Assembly (NCBI GenBank): GCA_016721465.1
Contig: JADKIA010000022.1
Location: 1-26,390 of the forward strand
Reading direction: 5' to 3'
Source: Ideonella sp.
GTDB taxonomy: Bacteria > Pseudomonadota > Gammaproteobacteria > Burkholderiales > Burkholderiaceae_C
Length of the DNA stretch: 26,390 bases
Shown here: positions 9,106 to 18,328 of the stretch, in pieces
How positions within the stretch are numbered: position 1 is the first letter of the stretch
Layout of the letters: the number at the start of each line of letters is the position of its first letter
Notes under the pieces: generated by a model
Told to the model about the DNA's origin: nothing
The model's input: the letters and a program-made list of their open reading frames with translations, nothing else
Databases searched by the model: none
Program-made: the position numbers and the translations under genes

Positions 9106-10502
9106 TCAGGTTGCCGCCGCCTCCACGTCCTCCAACGCCGCCTCGGCTTCCGCCGTTGAGTCCGCCTGCTGCAGCCGCAACCTGCGGTGCGCAGCCCGCG
9201 CGTGGCACAGCCCAGCGTCACCCAGCGGCGCCACATCCAGCAGGCCGCGCAGCCGTTCATCGGTGGCATAGGCGATCCAGATGCCGGCCAGCCCCAGGCC
9301 GAAGTATTGCCCGAGCAACCAGCTGCCGCCGGTAGCACCACCACCATCGACACCACCCCGGCGTACAAGGGATAACGAGCATCGCCAGCGGCGCGCAAGG
9401 CGTGATCACCACCAGGTTGAAGCAGCGGCCGGGTTCGAGCAGCACCATCCACCACAGCAACACGGCACCGGTGGCGATGATCCCGGCGTCGTGCGTGAAT
9501 TGGCCCAGCAGCCACGGGCCCATCAGGGCCGCGCCACGAACCACCGTGACCGCCAGGCCGAGGCCCCAGCCCAGGGCACGCCGCACGAGACGGTTGGCCG
9601 CATGCAGGTTGCCGGCACCCACCAGATGGCCCACCACGATCTCCACCGCCAGCCCGGTGGCCAAGGCGCTGAGCAAGGCCACGTGTGTCACCTGCAGCGC
9701 ATAGGCCTGCGCGGCCAGCGCCTGGCACCGAGTTGGCCGGCCACCGCCACGCTGACCATGAACGACAGGCGCCAGGCGATGTTCTCCGCCGCGCCCGGCA
9801 GGCCGATGCGCAGCACCGAGGCCAGCGCCGGGCGGTTGAGCCGCCACCAATCGATGGCGCGCGGGCGAAGGTTCAGCCGCGCATGCCACAACACCGGGTG
9901 CAGCGCGATGCCCAGCACCCGGCTGGCGGCCAGCGCCACCGCGAAGCCGGTCAGGCCCAGGCGCGGCATCAGCAGCAGCGCCAGCAGCAGGTGCGTGGCG
10001 TGCATCGTCAGGATGACGGCCAGCGTGTCGCGCACCCGAAGGTGAGCCCGCATCACGCTGGCCATGGTCGCGTTCAGGCGTCCAGCAGCAGGGCCAGCGC
10101 CAGCATCTGCAGGTAGGGCAAGGCCAGTGGCAACAGATCGGCCGGCGCATTGAGCAGGTGCAACAGCGCGCCGGCGCCGAACAGTGCGCACAGCGCAGCG
10201 AAGCCGCCGACCCAGGTGCTGGCACCCAGCGTGGCGCGGGCCACCGCGTCGGCAGCCTCGCGGCGGCCACCGCCCAGGCATTGCGAGACCACCACGCTGA
10301 CCCCCGCGCCGACGATGCGGAACAGGATGAACAACATCGCCAGCACGTGGTTGCCCAGCGCGAACGACGCCGCGGCCTGATCCGACAGCGGCCGCCAGCG
10401 CAGTGCCGATCACGCCCACGCTGATGCCCAGGCACAGCTCAGGAACAGCGGGCCCGCGATGGACAACAGCGGCGGCGGCTTGATCGAGCGGTGGACGCTC
10501 AT
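9106..10502 (-). pseudogene. MATE-family efflux transporter, frameshifted
   Basis: A MATE (NorM/DinF-like) inner-membrane exporter driven by Na+ or H+, about 465 residues, with two repeats of six helices. The start reads MSVHRSIKPPPLLSIAGPLF (ATG 10502). Hydrophobic blocks follow: HVLAMLFILFRIVGAGVSVV, VSQCLGGGRREAADAVARAT, LPLALPYLQMLALALLLDA, RVRDTLAVILTMHATHLLLA and VLRIGLPGAAENIAWRLSFM. The second half reads VTHVALLSALATGLAVEIVV, VGHLVGAGNLHAANRLVRRA and ILWWMVLLEPGRCFNLVV-like text. The end reads GLGLAGIWIAYATDERLRGL, with a polar tail to TGA at 9106. At least six frame changes. It follows the amylase gene by 29 bases on the same strand, so they could share a transcript. The substrate cannot be told. 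Confidence 0.8.
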
Positions 10503-10531
10503 GAATGAAGGGGTTCGTTTCGGTGTGCCGC

Positions 10532-13168
10532 TCAGGGCAGGGTGATCACGGCCGTGTCGTCCATCACCTTGGCATCGGTGGCCGGGTCGCCGCCGCCGAT
10601 GCTCCAGGCCTGAGGCACCAGCGACAAGGGGCGATAGCCGCCATCGTAGTCCCAGGTGTTGATGTACAAGCGCACGCCGCGGAGCGAACGCAGGCCCCCA
10701 GCGCTGCCGCCGGCAGCGTGAAGCGCACACGCCGGGCGGCGGCGTCGACCTCGACGCTGGCTCCGGGCGTGATGGGGGTGCCCTCGTGGGCGGCGCCGGC
10801 GCCGTCCGAGCTGAACAGTGCGTTGGACCAGCCATGCACGCGCAGGCGTCGATGCCAGCGCAGGCCCTCGGGCAGATCGCCCGCTTGCAACGGCATGCTG
10901 CGTGCGCCGCCGCCTTGACCCGGCAACTCGATGAACAGCGTGAAGGCCACGTGGTCGAAACCGTTGGCCGGGTTCCAGACGGTGCTGAGCTCGGCCATCG
11001 TGAGGTCCACCCGCAAGGCGCCACCAGAGCCCGCCACCTGCACGCGCCGCAGGTCCGTTGGCCGGCGCGCGCCAAAGCTGGCGTCCGTGGGATAGACATA
11101 GCGTCCGGTCGGCCCGTGATCGTCACCCGCCGGATCGGTCACGTCGGCCAGCGGCAGCCAGTCGCGTTCACGCGGAAGGTCTGCGCCAGCGTGGCGCGCA
11201 CCGGCGCAGCGTTGCCGTCCCGGGCCATCGCCACCAGGCGGTGGTTGGCGGCGGCATCGACGAAACGCGAGGTGTCCACCACCGCCTGCCAGCGCCCATC
11301 GGCCTGCGGTGTGATGCGCTGCGCCTGGGCCAGGTCGCCGTCGATCACCAACAACAGCGAACCCATACCCGGCGCCTCGCCGCTGACGGCGAAGTCCCCG
11401 CCCACGACCGACTGGTCCAGCGCATTCACCTTGAGCGTTGGCGGTTCGGTCGGTGTTCTCAACGCCGGCGATGCCGCGGCAGCCAGCAGCCACACCTGCC
11501 CGCTGCGCGCCGGCAGCACCAGGTTCAGGCGCCCCTGGGCGAGCACGCGCTGGTCGTCCGGTCGGCCGTCGATGCCGAACAGGCCTCTCAGTTGTGCGCC
11601 GGCGCCCAGCTCCAGGCCATCCAGCAAAACCTCGTGCTCGGCGGTGTTGAAGGCCACCAGTGCCCGTTGCCGGCCGTGCCGGACCAGATAGGCCAGCACG
11701 CCCGGGCCGCCGGCGTTGTCGCGCAAGACCTCGGGCACGCCGCGCGAGAACAGGCGGTGCGTGCGCCGCAGCGCCGCCATCTCGGCGATGCTGCGGTACA
11801 GCGGTGCGGCACGGTCGAAGTGGTCGCGCCCGCCCGAGCCCCAGCCGCCGGCGAACATCGACGCGCTGTTCGCTGAAGGCCTGCTCGGTGCCGTAGTAGA
11901 GGGTCGGGATGCCCGGCAGCGTGAACATGGCCAGCAAGGCCTGCTTCAGCGCCGACTGCGACCGCCGGCCAGGAAGCGGTCCACGTCGTGGTTGTCCACG
12001 AAGGTGGGCATCAGGTGCGGCCGGGCATGCAGGCGCGCGAGGCTGCGGATGCGGTGGCCCAGCTCGGCGCTGGGGTGCCCGCGCGCAAAGGCGTCGTTGA
12101 ACGCCCCATACAGCGGGAAGTTCAGCATGCCCGGCGGCACCGGACGGCCCGCGGCGTCGGTCATGTAGCTTTCGATCTTGCGCGCCTGCGTGTCCTCCAT
12201 CGGCTTGTCGATCCGAACCTTCGCCGAAGACGCAGGAAACTGCCGACGGCCAGGTTTGCCGGGCTGCCCGCGCATGCCGGGCGCGGCAGCGTCACGCGCA
12301 CCCATGAAATCGACGAAGGTCTCGGGCGGCACATAGAAGGCGGTGTCCACTCGGAATGCGTCCACGCCCACCGAGTGGATCCAGTGCGCGTAACTTCGGC
12401 GCAGGCCTTGAGCACCACCGGGTTCTCGGTGTTCAGGTCGTCCAGGCCGGACATCTGGTGATTGCGCTCCTGGTACGGATCGTTGTAGTCGGTGACGTCG
12501 GGGGTCCAGTGGTAGATCGCCGCGTCGCGTTGCGCCGGGTCACGCGGGTCGTTCAAGTGAAAAGGCGCCTGCCGCGGGCCCTTCACCGGCGGCGTGTCCA
12601 GGTAGCGTTCGATGTTGGCCGCCGGATCGGTGGCCGACCACGGGCCTGAATGACCGAAGTAGTTGCCGGTGTGGTTGACGACGATGTCCTGCACCAGATA
12701 CATGCCGCGCCGATGCAGTTGGTGTGACAGTTGCTGGTAGTCGGCCAGCGTGCCCAGGTGCTTGTCCACCTGCATGAAGTTCTCGGCCCAGTAGCCGTGG
12801 TAGCCGCCATGGCCGTTGTTGGGCCGATCCACTGGTTGGCCACCGGCGGGTGATCCACACCGCCGTGGCACCCAGGCCGCGGATGTAGTCAGGCGCCTGG
12901 TCACGCCACGCAGGTCCCCACCTTGGTAGCGATCCGCCCGCTTCGGGTCGAATTCACCGGCATGCTGGTCGTTGTTGCCGGCGTCACCATCGTCGAAGCG
13001 GTCGGTCATCACGAAATAGATGACCTGGTCGCGCCAGTCTGGCGAGGGCACATGCAGCTTCAGGCCGGCCGCGACGACCGGCGTCGCACTCGACAACGCC
13101 GTCGACACCGCGAGGGCAGCGATCCATCGCGCGACGAGGCCAGGGCGATACGGCAACTCGATGCTCAT
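10532..13168 (-). pseudogene. Secreted GH13 alpha-amylase with C-terminal glucodextranase-type domain, frameshifted
   Basis: An extracellular or periplasmic starch-cleaving enzyme of about 875 residues. A Sec signal is evident at the start (VARWIAALAVSTALSSATPV before VAAG), then VPSPDWRDQVIYFVMTDRFD, LVQDIVVNHTGNYFG (conserved region I), GVDAFRVDTAFYVP (nucleophile Asp), FGE in a shifted frame at about 12205-12225 (acid/base Glu) and LMPTFVDNHDVDRF (third Asp). FTLPGIPTLYYGTEQAFSEQ ends the barrel. The last about 230 residues, from ADVTDPAGDDHGPTGRYVYP to HGWSNALFSSDG, resemble the glucodextranase C-like domain found on some large amylases. The stop TGA is at 10532-10534. Ten or so frame changes break it. 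It is divergent from the TonB receptor, with a perfect HexR-like box between them. Confidence 0.85.
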
Positions 13169-13492
13169 GACTCCACGCGGGCAAGCACCAACACCACCGG
13201 TCAGCCCTGGGGCCAGTGTAGTGCCGAGTCATGTAGTCTGACTACAAATCCAATCAGGCGTGGCACCGGCCTGGTGTTGTGCTGGCCGCAAATCGGCGAA
13301 ATCGCGGGTCGAGATTGGGGTTTTCACCCGGTGTTTCGGTCGCAATTCAGCAACAAGCAGGTTTTCCCAAGGGCGCCCGAGAATCTAGTTTTGGTACAAA
13401 CGGCTCGAAGCCTGGGCCACTCCGGGCCGGCATGCGTCGACGGGGCGCGTATTCAACGGGTTTGTGATTGCCTTTTCGCAAGGAGACATCGG
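13169..13492. promoter_or_regulatory. Divergent regulatory region between amylase and TonB receptor
   Basis: These 324 bases hold no gene. A perfect palindrome (13232-13246) and an extra half-site TGTAGT (13217-13222) lie on the amylase side. The remaining 246 bases before the receptor are less GC-rich than the genes and must hold its promoter and a long leader. The receptor has a clear AGGAG at 13481-13485, 7 bases before its GTG. Confidence 0.6.
13232..13246. promoter_or_regulatory. HexR-box-like operator, perfect palindrome arms
   Basis: TGTAGTCTGACTACA has 6-bp inverted arms (TGTAGT/ACTACA) around three bases. It is identical in all 15 positions to the site at 19308-19322. It lies 64 bases before the amylase start and 247 before the receptor start. 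It has the TGTARTNNNAYTACA form I recall for proteobacterial HexR sites. Confidence 0.65.
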
Positions 13493-16315
13493 GTGAACGA
13501 TTCAAGCAAGAAGCGGGGCCAAGCCGCCCCCCAGCGCAGCGCGCTTCGGCTCAGCGCCACGGCGTTTGGTGTCACGCTGCTGGTGACCGGCATGGGGCAA
13601 GCCTTTGCCCAGGCCGCCGAGCAGACCGTGGAGATAACCGGCATCCGGCGCGGCATCGAGAACGCGATCAACGTCAAGAAGAACGCCGATTCGATCGTCG
13701 AGGCCATCTCGGCCGAAGACATCGGCAAGCTGCCCGACGCCACGGTGGCCGAGACCATCTCGCGCATGCCCGGCCTGACCACGCAGCGCAGCAAGGCCAC
13801 GGGCAAGGCCCAGTCGGTCAGCGTGCGCGGCCTGGCGCCCGATTTCGCCACCGGCACCCTGAACGGCCGCGAGCAAGCCTCCACCAGCGACAGCCGCAGC
13901 GTCGATTTCGACCAGTTCCCGGCCGAGCTGCTGGGCTCCATCGTGGTCTACAAGTCGCCCGACGCGGCCCAGATCAACCAGGGCCTGGCCGGCACGATCG
14001 ACCTGCGCACCGTTCGTCCGCTCGATTTCAAGAGCCGCCAGGTGGCCGTCAATTACCGCAAGCAGCAAACCGGCAAGGGCCTGCCCACTGAAGCCGGCAC
14101 GGGTGACCGTGCCTCGCTGTCCTACATCGACCAGTTCGCCGACCGCAAGCTCGGCATCGCGCTGGGCTTCACCCGCGTCACGGACGATGGCGCCGGCCAG
14201 CTGAAGTTCAATTCCTGGGGTGGCTGGGCCGCCGACGTCGACTACAAGGGCTCGACGGTCAAGATCCCGGGCGGCTTCACCGCCGACACCGAGCAGACCA
14301 CCGCCTCGCGCGATGGCGCCATGGCCGTGCTGCAGTACAAGCCCAACAAGGATTTCGAGTCGGTGCTCGACATCTTCTATACGAAGGGCGATTGGAAGAC
14401 CAGCAAGCACGGCCTGGAAGGCGCGCTGCTGGACAACTCCAACTACGACCCCAAGGGTCAGTTGATCAACGCCACCATCTCGAACGGCATCGCCACCGCT
14501 GGCACGATGACCGACTACAAGGGTGTCGTGCGCAACCACGACGAGGCCACCAACGACAAGCTCACCTCCATCGGCTGGAACAACAAGCTCAAGCTGGGCC
14601 AGTGGACCACGGCGGCCGACCTGTCGCAGTCCAAGGTCAGCAAGCACAGCAGTCGCTACGAAACCACGGCGGGTCAGCCTGGCAACGCCAACAAGGCGCC
14701 CTATGCCGGCACACTGGGCACGATTTCCTGGACGGGCTTCGACGGCAACAACTTCGAGGCCGTGAAGTACAACACCAGCCTGGACTATTCGGACCCCAAG
14801 GTTGCCAAGCTGACCGACGTGAACGGCTGGAGCGGTGGCGAGAGCTCGCCACAGGCCGGCTATGTGGCCCTGCCCACCACCACCGACAAGATCAACGCGC
14901 TGCGCCTGTCTGGCAAGCGTGACATGGCCTGGGGCCCGATCACCGAGGTGGAACTGGGTGCCAACTTCACCGAGCGCACCAAGACCCACACCGCCAACGA
15001 AGGCCGCCTGGTCATCCTCGGCAGCGTGAACATGACCACGGGCAAGACGATCGATCCGTACGCGTCGACCCAGGCGCCCGGCGCCAGCGTGGCCGTCGCC
15101 GGCACCACCGGACTGAAGGTCGTGTCCTGGAACCCGACCGGCTCGCTGGGCACGATCTATGACCTGCCGCCCAAGGTGGACAAGGACATCCTGAACAAGA
15201 GCTGGGACGTGGACGAGCAGGTGGCCACCGCCTACGTGCGCGGCAGCATCGACACCAAGCTGTTCGGCTTCGACGCGCGCGGCAACGTCGGCGTGCAACT
15301 GGTCAACACCGACCAGTCCGGCGCCGGCTATTTCGTCGAGCAGAAGACCTGCACGGGCAACACGCCCGAGACTTGCCCCTCGTCGCGCATCTCTGCGGGC
15401 ACCAAGTACACCGACATCATGCCCAGCCTGAACCTGGCGCTGGACATCGGCAACGACTCGGTGGTTCGCCTGGGTGTGGGCCGCACCATGTCGCGTCCGA
15501 GCATGGCCGACATGCGTGGCAGCGTCACGTTTGACCTGGTTCGCGCCAATCAGAACGTGACCCGCGATCACTACGAAGGCAATTCGGGCAATCCGTTCCT
15601 CAAGCCCTTCCGTGCCAACGTGGTCGATGTGTCCTACGAGAAGTACTTCGGCACCAAGGGCTACGTCTCGGTGGCGGGCTTCTACAAGGACCTGGCCACC
15701 TATGTCTACAAGCAGACCACCGTGCGCGACTTCTCGCAGTACGGCGTGACCCTGCCGGCCAACGTCTCACCGCTGGGCTTCTTCACGGCGCCGGCCAACG
15801 GTTCGGGCGGCAGCGTCAAGGGCATCGAGTTCGCCCTGTCGATTCCCTTCGGCATGGTGTTCAAGCCACTGGACGGCTTCGGCGTGCAGTTCAACCACTC
15901 CTACACCGACAGCTCGGTGGCCATCCCCTTCGCTGGCCTGAACATCATCGACGCCCCGGGGTCGATCAACCTGCCGCTGCCGGGCTTGTCGCGCAACTCG
16001 GAGAACATCCGCGTGTACTACGAGAAGTACGGTTTCCAGGTCTCGGTGGCCAAGCGCACGCGCTCGGACTTCCTCGGCGAGGTGAGCGACTTCCAGGACA
16101 ACCGCCAGCTCACCTTCGTGAAGGGCGAGTCCACGGTCGATCTGCAGTTGGCGTATGAGTTCCAGTCGGGTCCGGCCAAGGGCTTGTCGATCATCTTCCA
16201 GGGCAACAACCTGACGAAGACCGCGTTCCAGCGCTTCCGTCCGGACACCGGCGCGATCGTCGAGAACGTGCCCACCGGCAAGACCTATCAGTTCGGCCTG
16301 AACTACAAGCTGTGA
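13493..16315 (+). CDS. TonB-dependent outer-membrane receptor (Xanthomonas/Caulobacter type), probable maltodextrin importer
   Basis: A 940-residue energised outer-membrane channel. GTG 13493 was chosen because AGGAG lies 7 bases before it and a Sec signal follows (LRLSATAFGVTLLVTGMGQA, cleavage near residue 39). The longer open frame upstream would run through the promoter region. After cleavage come a TonB-box-like TVEITGIRRGIENAI and the plug domain: VEAISAEDIGKLPDATVAET, ISRMPGLTTQR, VSVRGLAPDFATGTLNGREQ, FPAELLGSIVVYKSPDA and GLAGTIDLRTVRPLDF. The 22-stranded barrel runs to the C-terminus YQFGLNYKL. This matches the TonB-Xanth-Caul subfamily (TIGR01782 type), whose known members import maltodextrins and other oligosaccharides. 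Substrate is inferred from the flanking amylase and mal genes. It ends in Leu rather than the usual Phe. It is the first clean frame in the window. Confidence 0.92.
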   Translation: MNDSSKKRGQAAPQRSALRLSATAFGVTLLVTGMGQAFAQAAEQTVEITGIRRGIENAINVKKNADSIVEAISAEDIGKLPDATVAETISRMPGLTTQRSKATGKAQSVSVRGLAPDFATGTLNGREQASTSDSRSVDFDQFPAELLGSIVVYKSPDAAQINQGLAGTIDLRTVRPLDFKSRQVAVNYRKQQTGKGLPTEAGTGDRASLSYIDQFADRKLGIALGFTRVTDDGAGQLKFNSWGGWAADVDYKGSTVKIPGGFTADTEQTTASRDGAMAVLQYKPNKDFESVLDIFYTKGDWKTSKHGLEGALLDNSNYDPKGQLINATISNGIATAGTMTDYKGVVRNHDEATNDKLTSIGWNNKLKLGQWTTAADLSQSKVSKHSSRYETTAGQPGNANKAPYAGTLGTISWTGFDGNNFEAVKYNTSLDYSDPKVAKLTDVNGWSGGESSPQAGYVALPTTTDKINALRLSGKRDMAWGPITEVELGANFTERTKTHTANEGRLVILGSVNMTTGKTIDPYASTQAPGASVAVAGTTGLKVVSWNPTGSLGTIYDLPPKVDKDILNKSWDVDEQVATAYVRGSIDTKLFGFDARGNVGVQLVNTDQSGAGYFVEQKTCTGNTPETCPSSRISAGTKYTDIMPSLNLALDIGNDSVVRLGVGRTMSRPSMADMRGSVTFDLVRANQNVTRDHYEGNSGNPFLKPFRANVVDVSYEKYFGTKGYVSVAGFYKDLATYVYKQTTVRDFSQYGVTLPANVSPLGFFTAPANGSGGSVKGIEFALSIPFGMVFKPLDGFGVQFNHSYTDSSVAIPFAGLNIIDAPGSINLPLPGLSRNSENIRVYYEKYGFQVSVAKRTRSDFLGEVSDFQDNRQLTFVKGESTVDLQLAYEFQSGPAKGLSIIFQGNNLTKTAFQRFRPDTGAIVENVPTGKTYQFGLNYKL

Positions 16316-16322
16316 GCCTGAG

Positions 16323-16343
16323 CCCCGGCGCCTGGCGCCGGGG
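16323..16343 (+). terminator. Strong hairpin after the TonB receptor
   Basis: CCCCGGCGCC (16323-16332) and GGCGCCGGGG (16334-16343) form a perfect inverted repeat 8 bases after the stop. There is no T-tract, so it may protect the mRNA 3' end or pause polymerase ahead of the true terminator at 16371. Confidence 0.5.
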
Positions 16344-16370
16344 TGGTTCGAATCACCCGCTGTTGGATCA

Positions 16371-16407
16371 AGCCCCGCGCCGATTGCTGCGTCGCGGGGC
16401 TTTTTTT
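16371..16407 (+). terminator. Rho-independent terminator after the TonB receptor
   Basis: A 9-bp stem AGCCCCGCG / CGCGGGGCT (16371-16379 with 16393-16401) has a 13-base loop and is followed directly by seven T. This is a textbook terminator. It separates the receptor transcript from the halogenase gene that starts 77 bases later. Confidence 0.9.
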
Positions 16408-16483
16408 CGTGCGCGACGCTCGACCGCAGGGTGACAATTCCGCGGCCCCGATTCCCCCCATCGAACCCTTTGCGGCCCACACC

Positions 16484-18007
16484 ATGGACAAACACGCCAA
16501 CTCCCCCCTCCAGACCATCGTGATCGTCGGTGGCGGCACCTCCGGCTGGATGACCGCCGCCGGCCTGGCCAAGGTGCTGCAGGGTCGATTCAAGATCCGC
16601 CTGGTCGAGTCCGATGACATCGGCACCATCGGTGTGGGCGAAGCCACGATCCCGATGATCCGGCGCTTCAACCAGACGCTGGAGCTCGACGAGGACGAGT
16701 TCATGCGCGAGACCCAGGCCACCTTCAAGCTGGGCATCGAGTTCGTCAACTGGGGCAAGCTGGGCGACCGCTACATGCACGCCTTCGGCGCCTATGGCCA
16801 GGCGCTGTGGACAACCGAGTTCCACCAGTATTGGCTGAAGATGTGGCTGGCCGGCAAGGCCCCTGATCTGGAGCGCTACTCCATCAACCGCATGGCCTGC
16901 AAGGCGAACAAGTTCATGCGCGCCGACGCGAGCCTGCCCAACTCGCCCTTGTCGGAGATCACCCACGCCTTCCACTTCGATGCCAGCCTGTACGCGCGCT
17001 ACCTGCGCAAGTACAGCGAGCAGCGCGGCGTGGTCCGCACCGAGGGCAAGATTGCGCGCACGGTGCTGCGCGCGGGCGACGGTTTCGTCGAGGCGCTGGA
17101 GCTCGAGAACGGCATCCGCGTCGAGGGTGACCTGTTCATTGATTGCTCGGGCTTCCGTGGCCTGCTGATCGAGGAGGCGCTGGGCACCGGCTTCGAAGAC
17201 TGGTCGCACTGGCTGCCCTGCAATCGCGCGCTGGCCGTGCCCTGCGAGAACGCCGGCGAGCTCACACCCTACACGCGGTCCACCGCGCACAGCGCGGGCT
17301 GGCAGTGGCGCATCCCGCTGCAAAGCCGCATCGGCAACGGCCATGTGTATTGCAGCGATTTCATCAGCGACGACGAGGCCGCGGCGGTGCTGCTGGGCAA
17401 CCTGGACGGCAAGGCCGGCGCCGAGCCGCGCCCGATCCGCTTCACCGCCGGCAAGCGCAAGAAGATGTGGAACCGCAATGTCATCGCCGTTGGCCTGGCC
17501 AGCGGGTTTCTCGAACCCTTGGAATCCACCAGCATCCACCTGGTGCAGGCGGCCATCGACAAGATCGTCACCTTCTTCCCGGACCGCGGCTTCAGTCAAC
17601 CCGACGTCGACGAGTTCAACACGCAGATGGACTTCGAATACACACGCATCCGCGACTTCATCATCCTGCACTACAAGCTGAACCACCGCGACGATTCGCC
17701 GTTCTGGCGCCGCTGCCGCGAGATGGCCGTGCCCGAGTCGCTCACGCAGCGCATGGAGCTGTATCGCCGCCACGGTCGCATCTTCCGCGAGGGCCTGGAG
17801 CTGTTCACGCCGGTGGGCTGGCTGCAGGTGATGCATGGCCAGGGTTTGAAGCCCGAGGGCTACCACCCGCTGGTGGATGTGTACGGCGAACAAGAAGTGC
17901 TCGACTTCCTGCAGAGCATCGAGAGTGTGATCGGCAAGTGCGTGGACGTGATGCCGACGCATGCGGAGTACATAGCACAGCACTGCAGCGCACAACCCGC
18001 AAGGTGA
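16484..18007 (+). CDS. Flavin-dependent tryptophan-halogenase-like protein
   Basis: A 507-residue FAD-dependent enzyme of the Trp_halogenase family. The FAD fold starts with IVIVGGGTSGWMTAAGLAKV (residues 12-31). GVGEATIPMIRRFN follows. FKLGIEFVNWG holds Lys82, which sits where PrnA has its catalytic Lys79. The halogenase signature WxWxIP is WQWRIP at 273-278, and EPLESTSIHL at about 344-353 covers the active-site Glu region. All the expected residues are present, so activity is plausible. ATG 16484 was chosen because the upstream extension would cross the terminator. No flavin reductase is nearby. Homologues are often linked to TonB receptors in carbohydrate loci of Xanthomonas and Caulobacter, with unknown substrates. 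The next frame starts in the stop (TGATG). Confidence 0.9.
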   Translation: MDKHANSPLQTIVIVGGGTSGWMTAAGLAKVLQGRFKIRLVESDDIGTIGVGEATIPMIRRFNQTLELDEDEFMRETQATFKLGIEFVNWGKLGDRYMHAFGAYGQALWTTEFHQYWLKMWLAGKAPDLERYSINRMACKANKFMRADASLPNSPLSEITHAFHFDASLYARYLRKYSEQRGVVRTEGKIARTVLRAGDGFVEALELENGIRVEGDLFIDCSGFRGLLIEEALGTGFEDWSHWLPCNRALAVPCENAGELTPYTRSTAHSAGWQWRIPLQSRIGNGHVYCSDFISDDEAAAVLLGNLDGKAGAEPRPIRFTAGKRKKMWNRNVIAVGLASGFLEPLESTSIHLVQAAIDKIVTFFPDRGFSQPDVDEFNTQMDFEYTRIRDFIILHYKLNHRDDSPFWRRCREMAVPESLTQRMELYRRHGRIFREGLELFTPVGWLQVMHGQGLKPEGYHPLVDVYGEQEVLDFLQSIESVIGKCVDVMPTHAEYIAQHCSAQPAR

Positions 18008-18243
18008 TGAGCCTCGCGCGCCGACGTCATGTCGCCGACACGCTCTGTGCCGCGGGCCTGGCGCTGACGGCCCTGGTCGCCGGGGCGGCCGACGCTCCGG
18101 CGGCGTCGCTGCCGCCGTTAGAAGACTTCTTCGAGGAGCCGATGGCGACCGTTTCCGGTGGCTGAACGACGTGCGCCTGGTCCTCAATGTGAACCCGCAG
18201 CTGTTCCGCTGCAGCGTCGACGGGGTGCGCATTGGCCTTTGAC
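18007..18243 (+). pseudogene. Remnant of an S9 (prolyl-oligopeptidase/dipeptidyl-peptidase-like) peptidase
   Basis: ATG 18007 overlaps the halogenase stop. It opens a 52-codon frame with a signal peptide (LCAAGLALTALVAGAADAPA) and LPPLEDFFEEP, the usual start of secreted S9 peptidases (LPPLxDFF). Where LSPDGxxLA should follow, the frame runs out at TGA 18163-18165. Another frame gives DRFRWLNDVRLVLNVNPQ, which matches the first beta-propeller blade of the same family about 60 residues further on, then ends at 18243. So the N-terminus survives with an internal deletion and everything after the first blade is gone, including the catalytic domain. The family call rests on two short blocks. A stand-alone 52-residue exported peptide is the alternative. 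Confidence 0.5.
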
Positions 18244-18328
18244 GCATACCGGGCGAATCCCGAGGCTGTCGAGGCAGCCGCAGGCCTATGCTGATCCGCA
18301 TCCGCCACTTCCAGACTGGGACCACCGC

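Noticed and set aside
12923..13492. N-terminal extension of the TonB receptor frame by 190 codons
   Set aside because: It overlaps the amylase start and the divergent promoter. The GTG at 13493 has an AGGAG site and is followed by a proper signal peptide.
16343..16483. Halogenase extension upstream of ATG 16484
   Set aside because: It would translate through a clear rho-independent terminator (16371-16407); family proteins begin just before the FAD loop.
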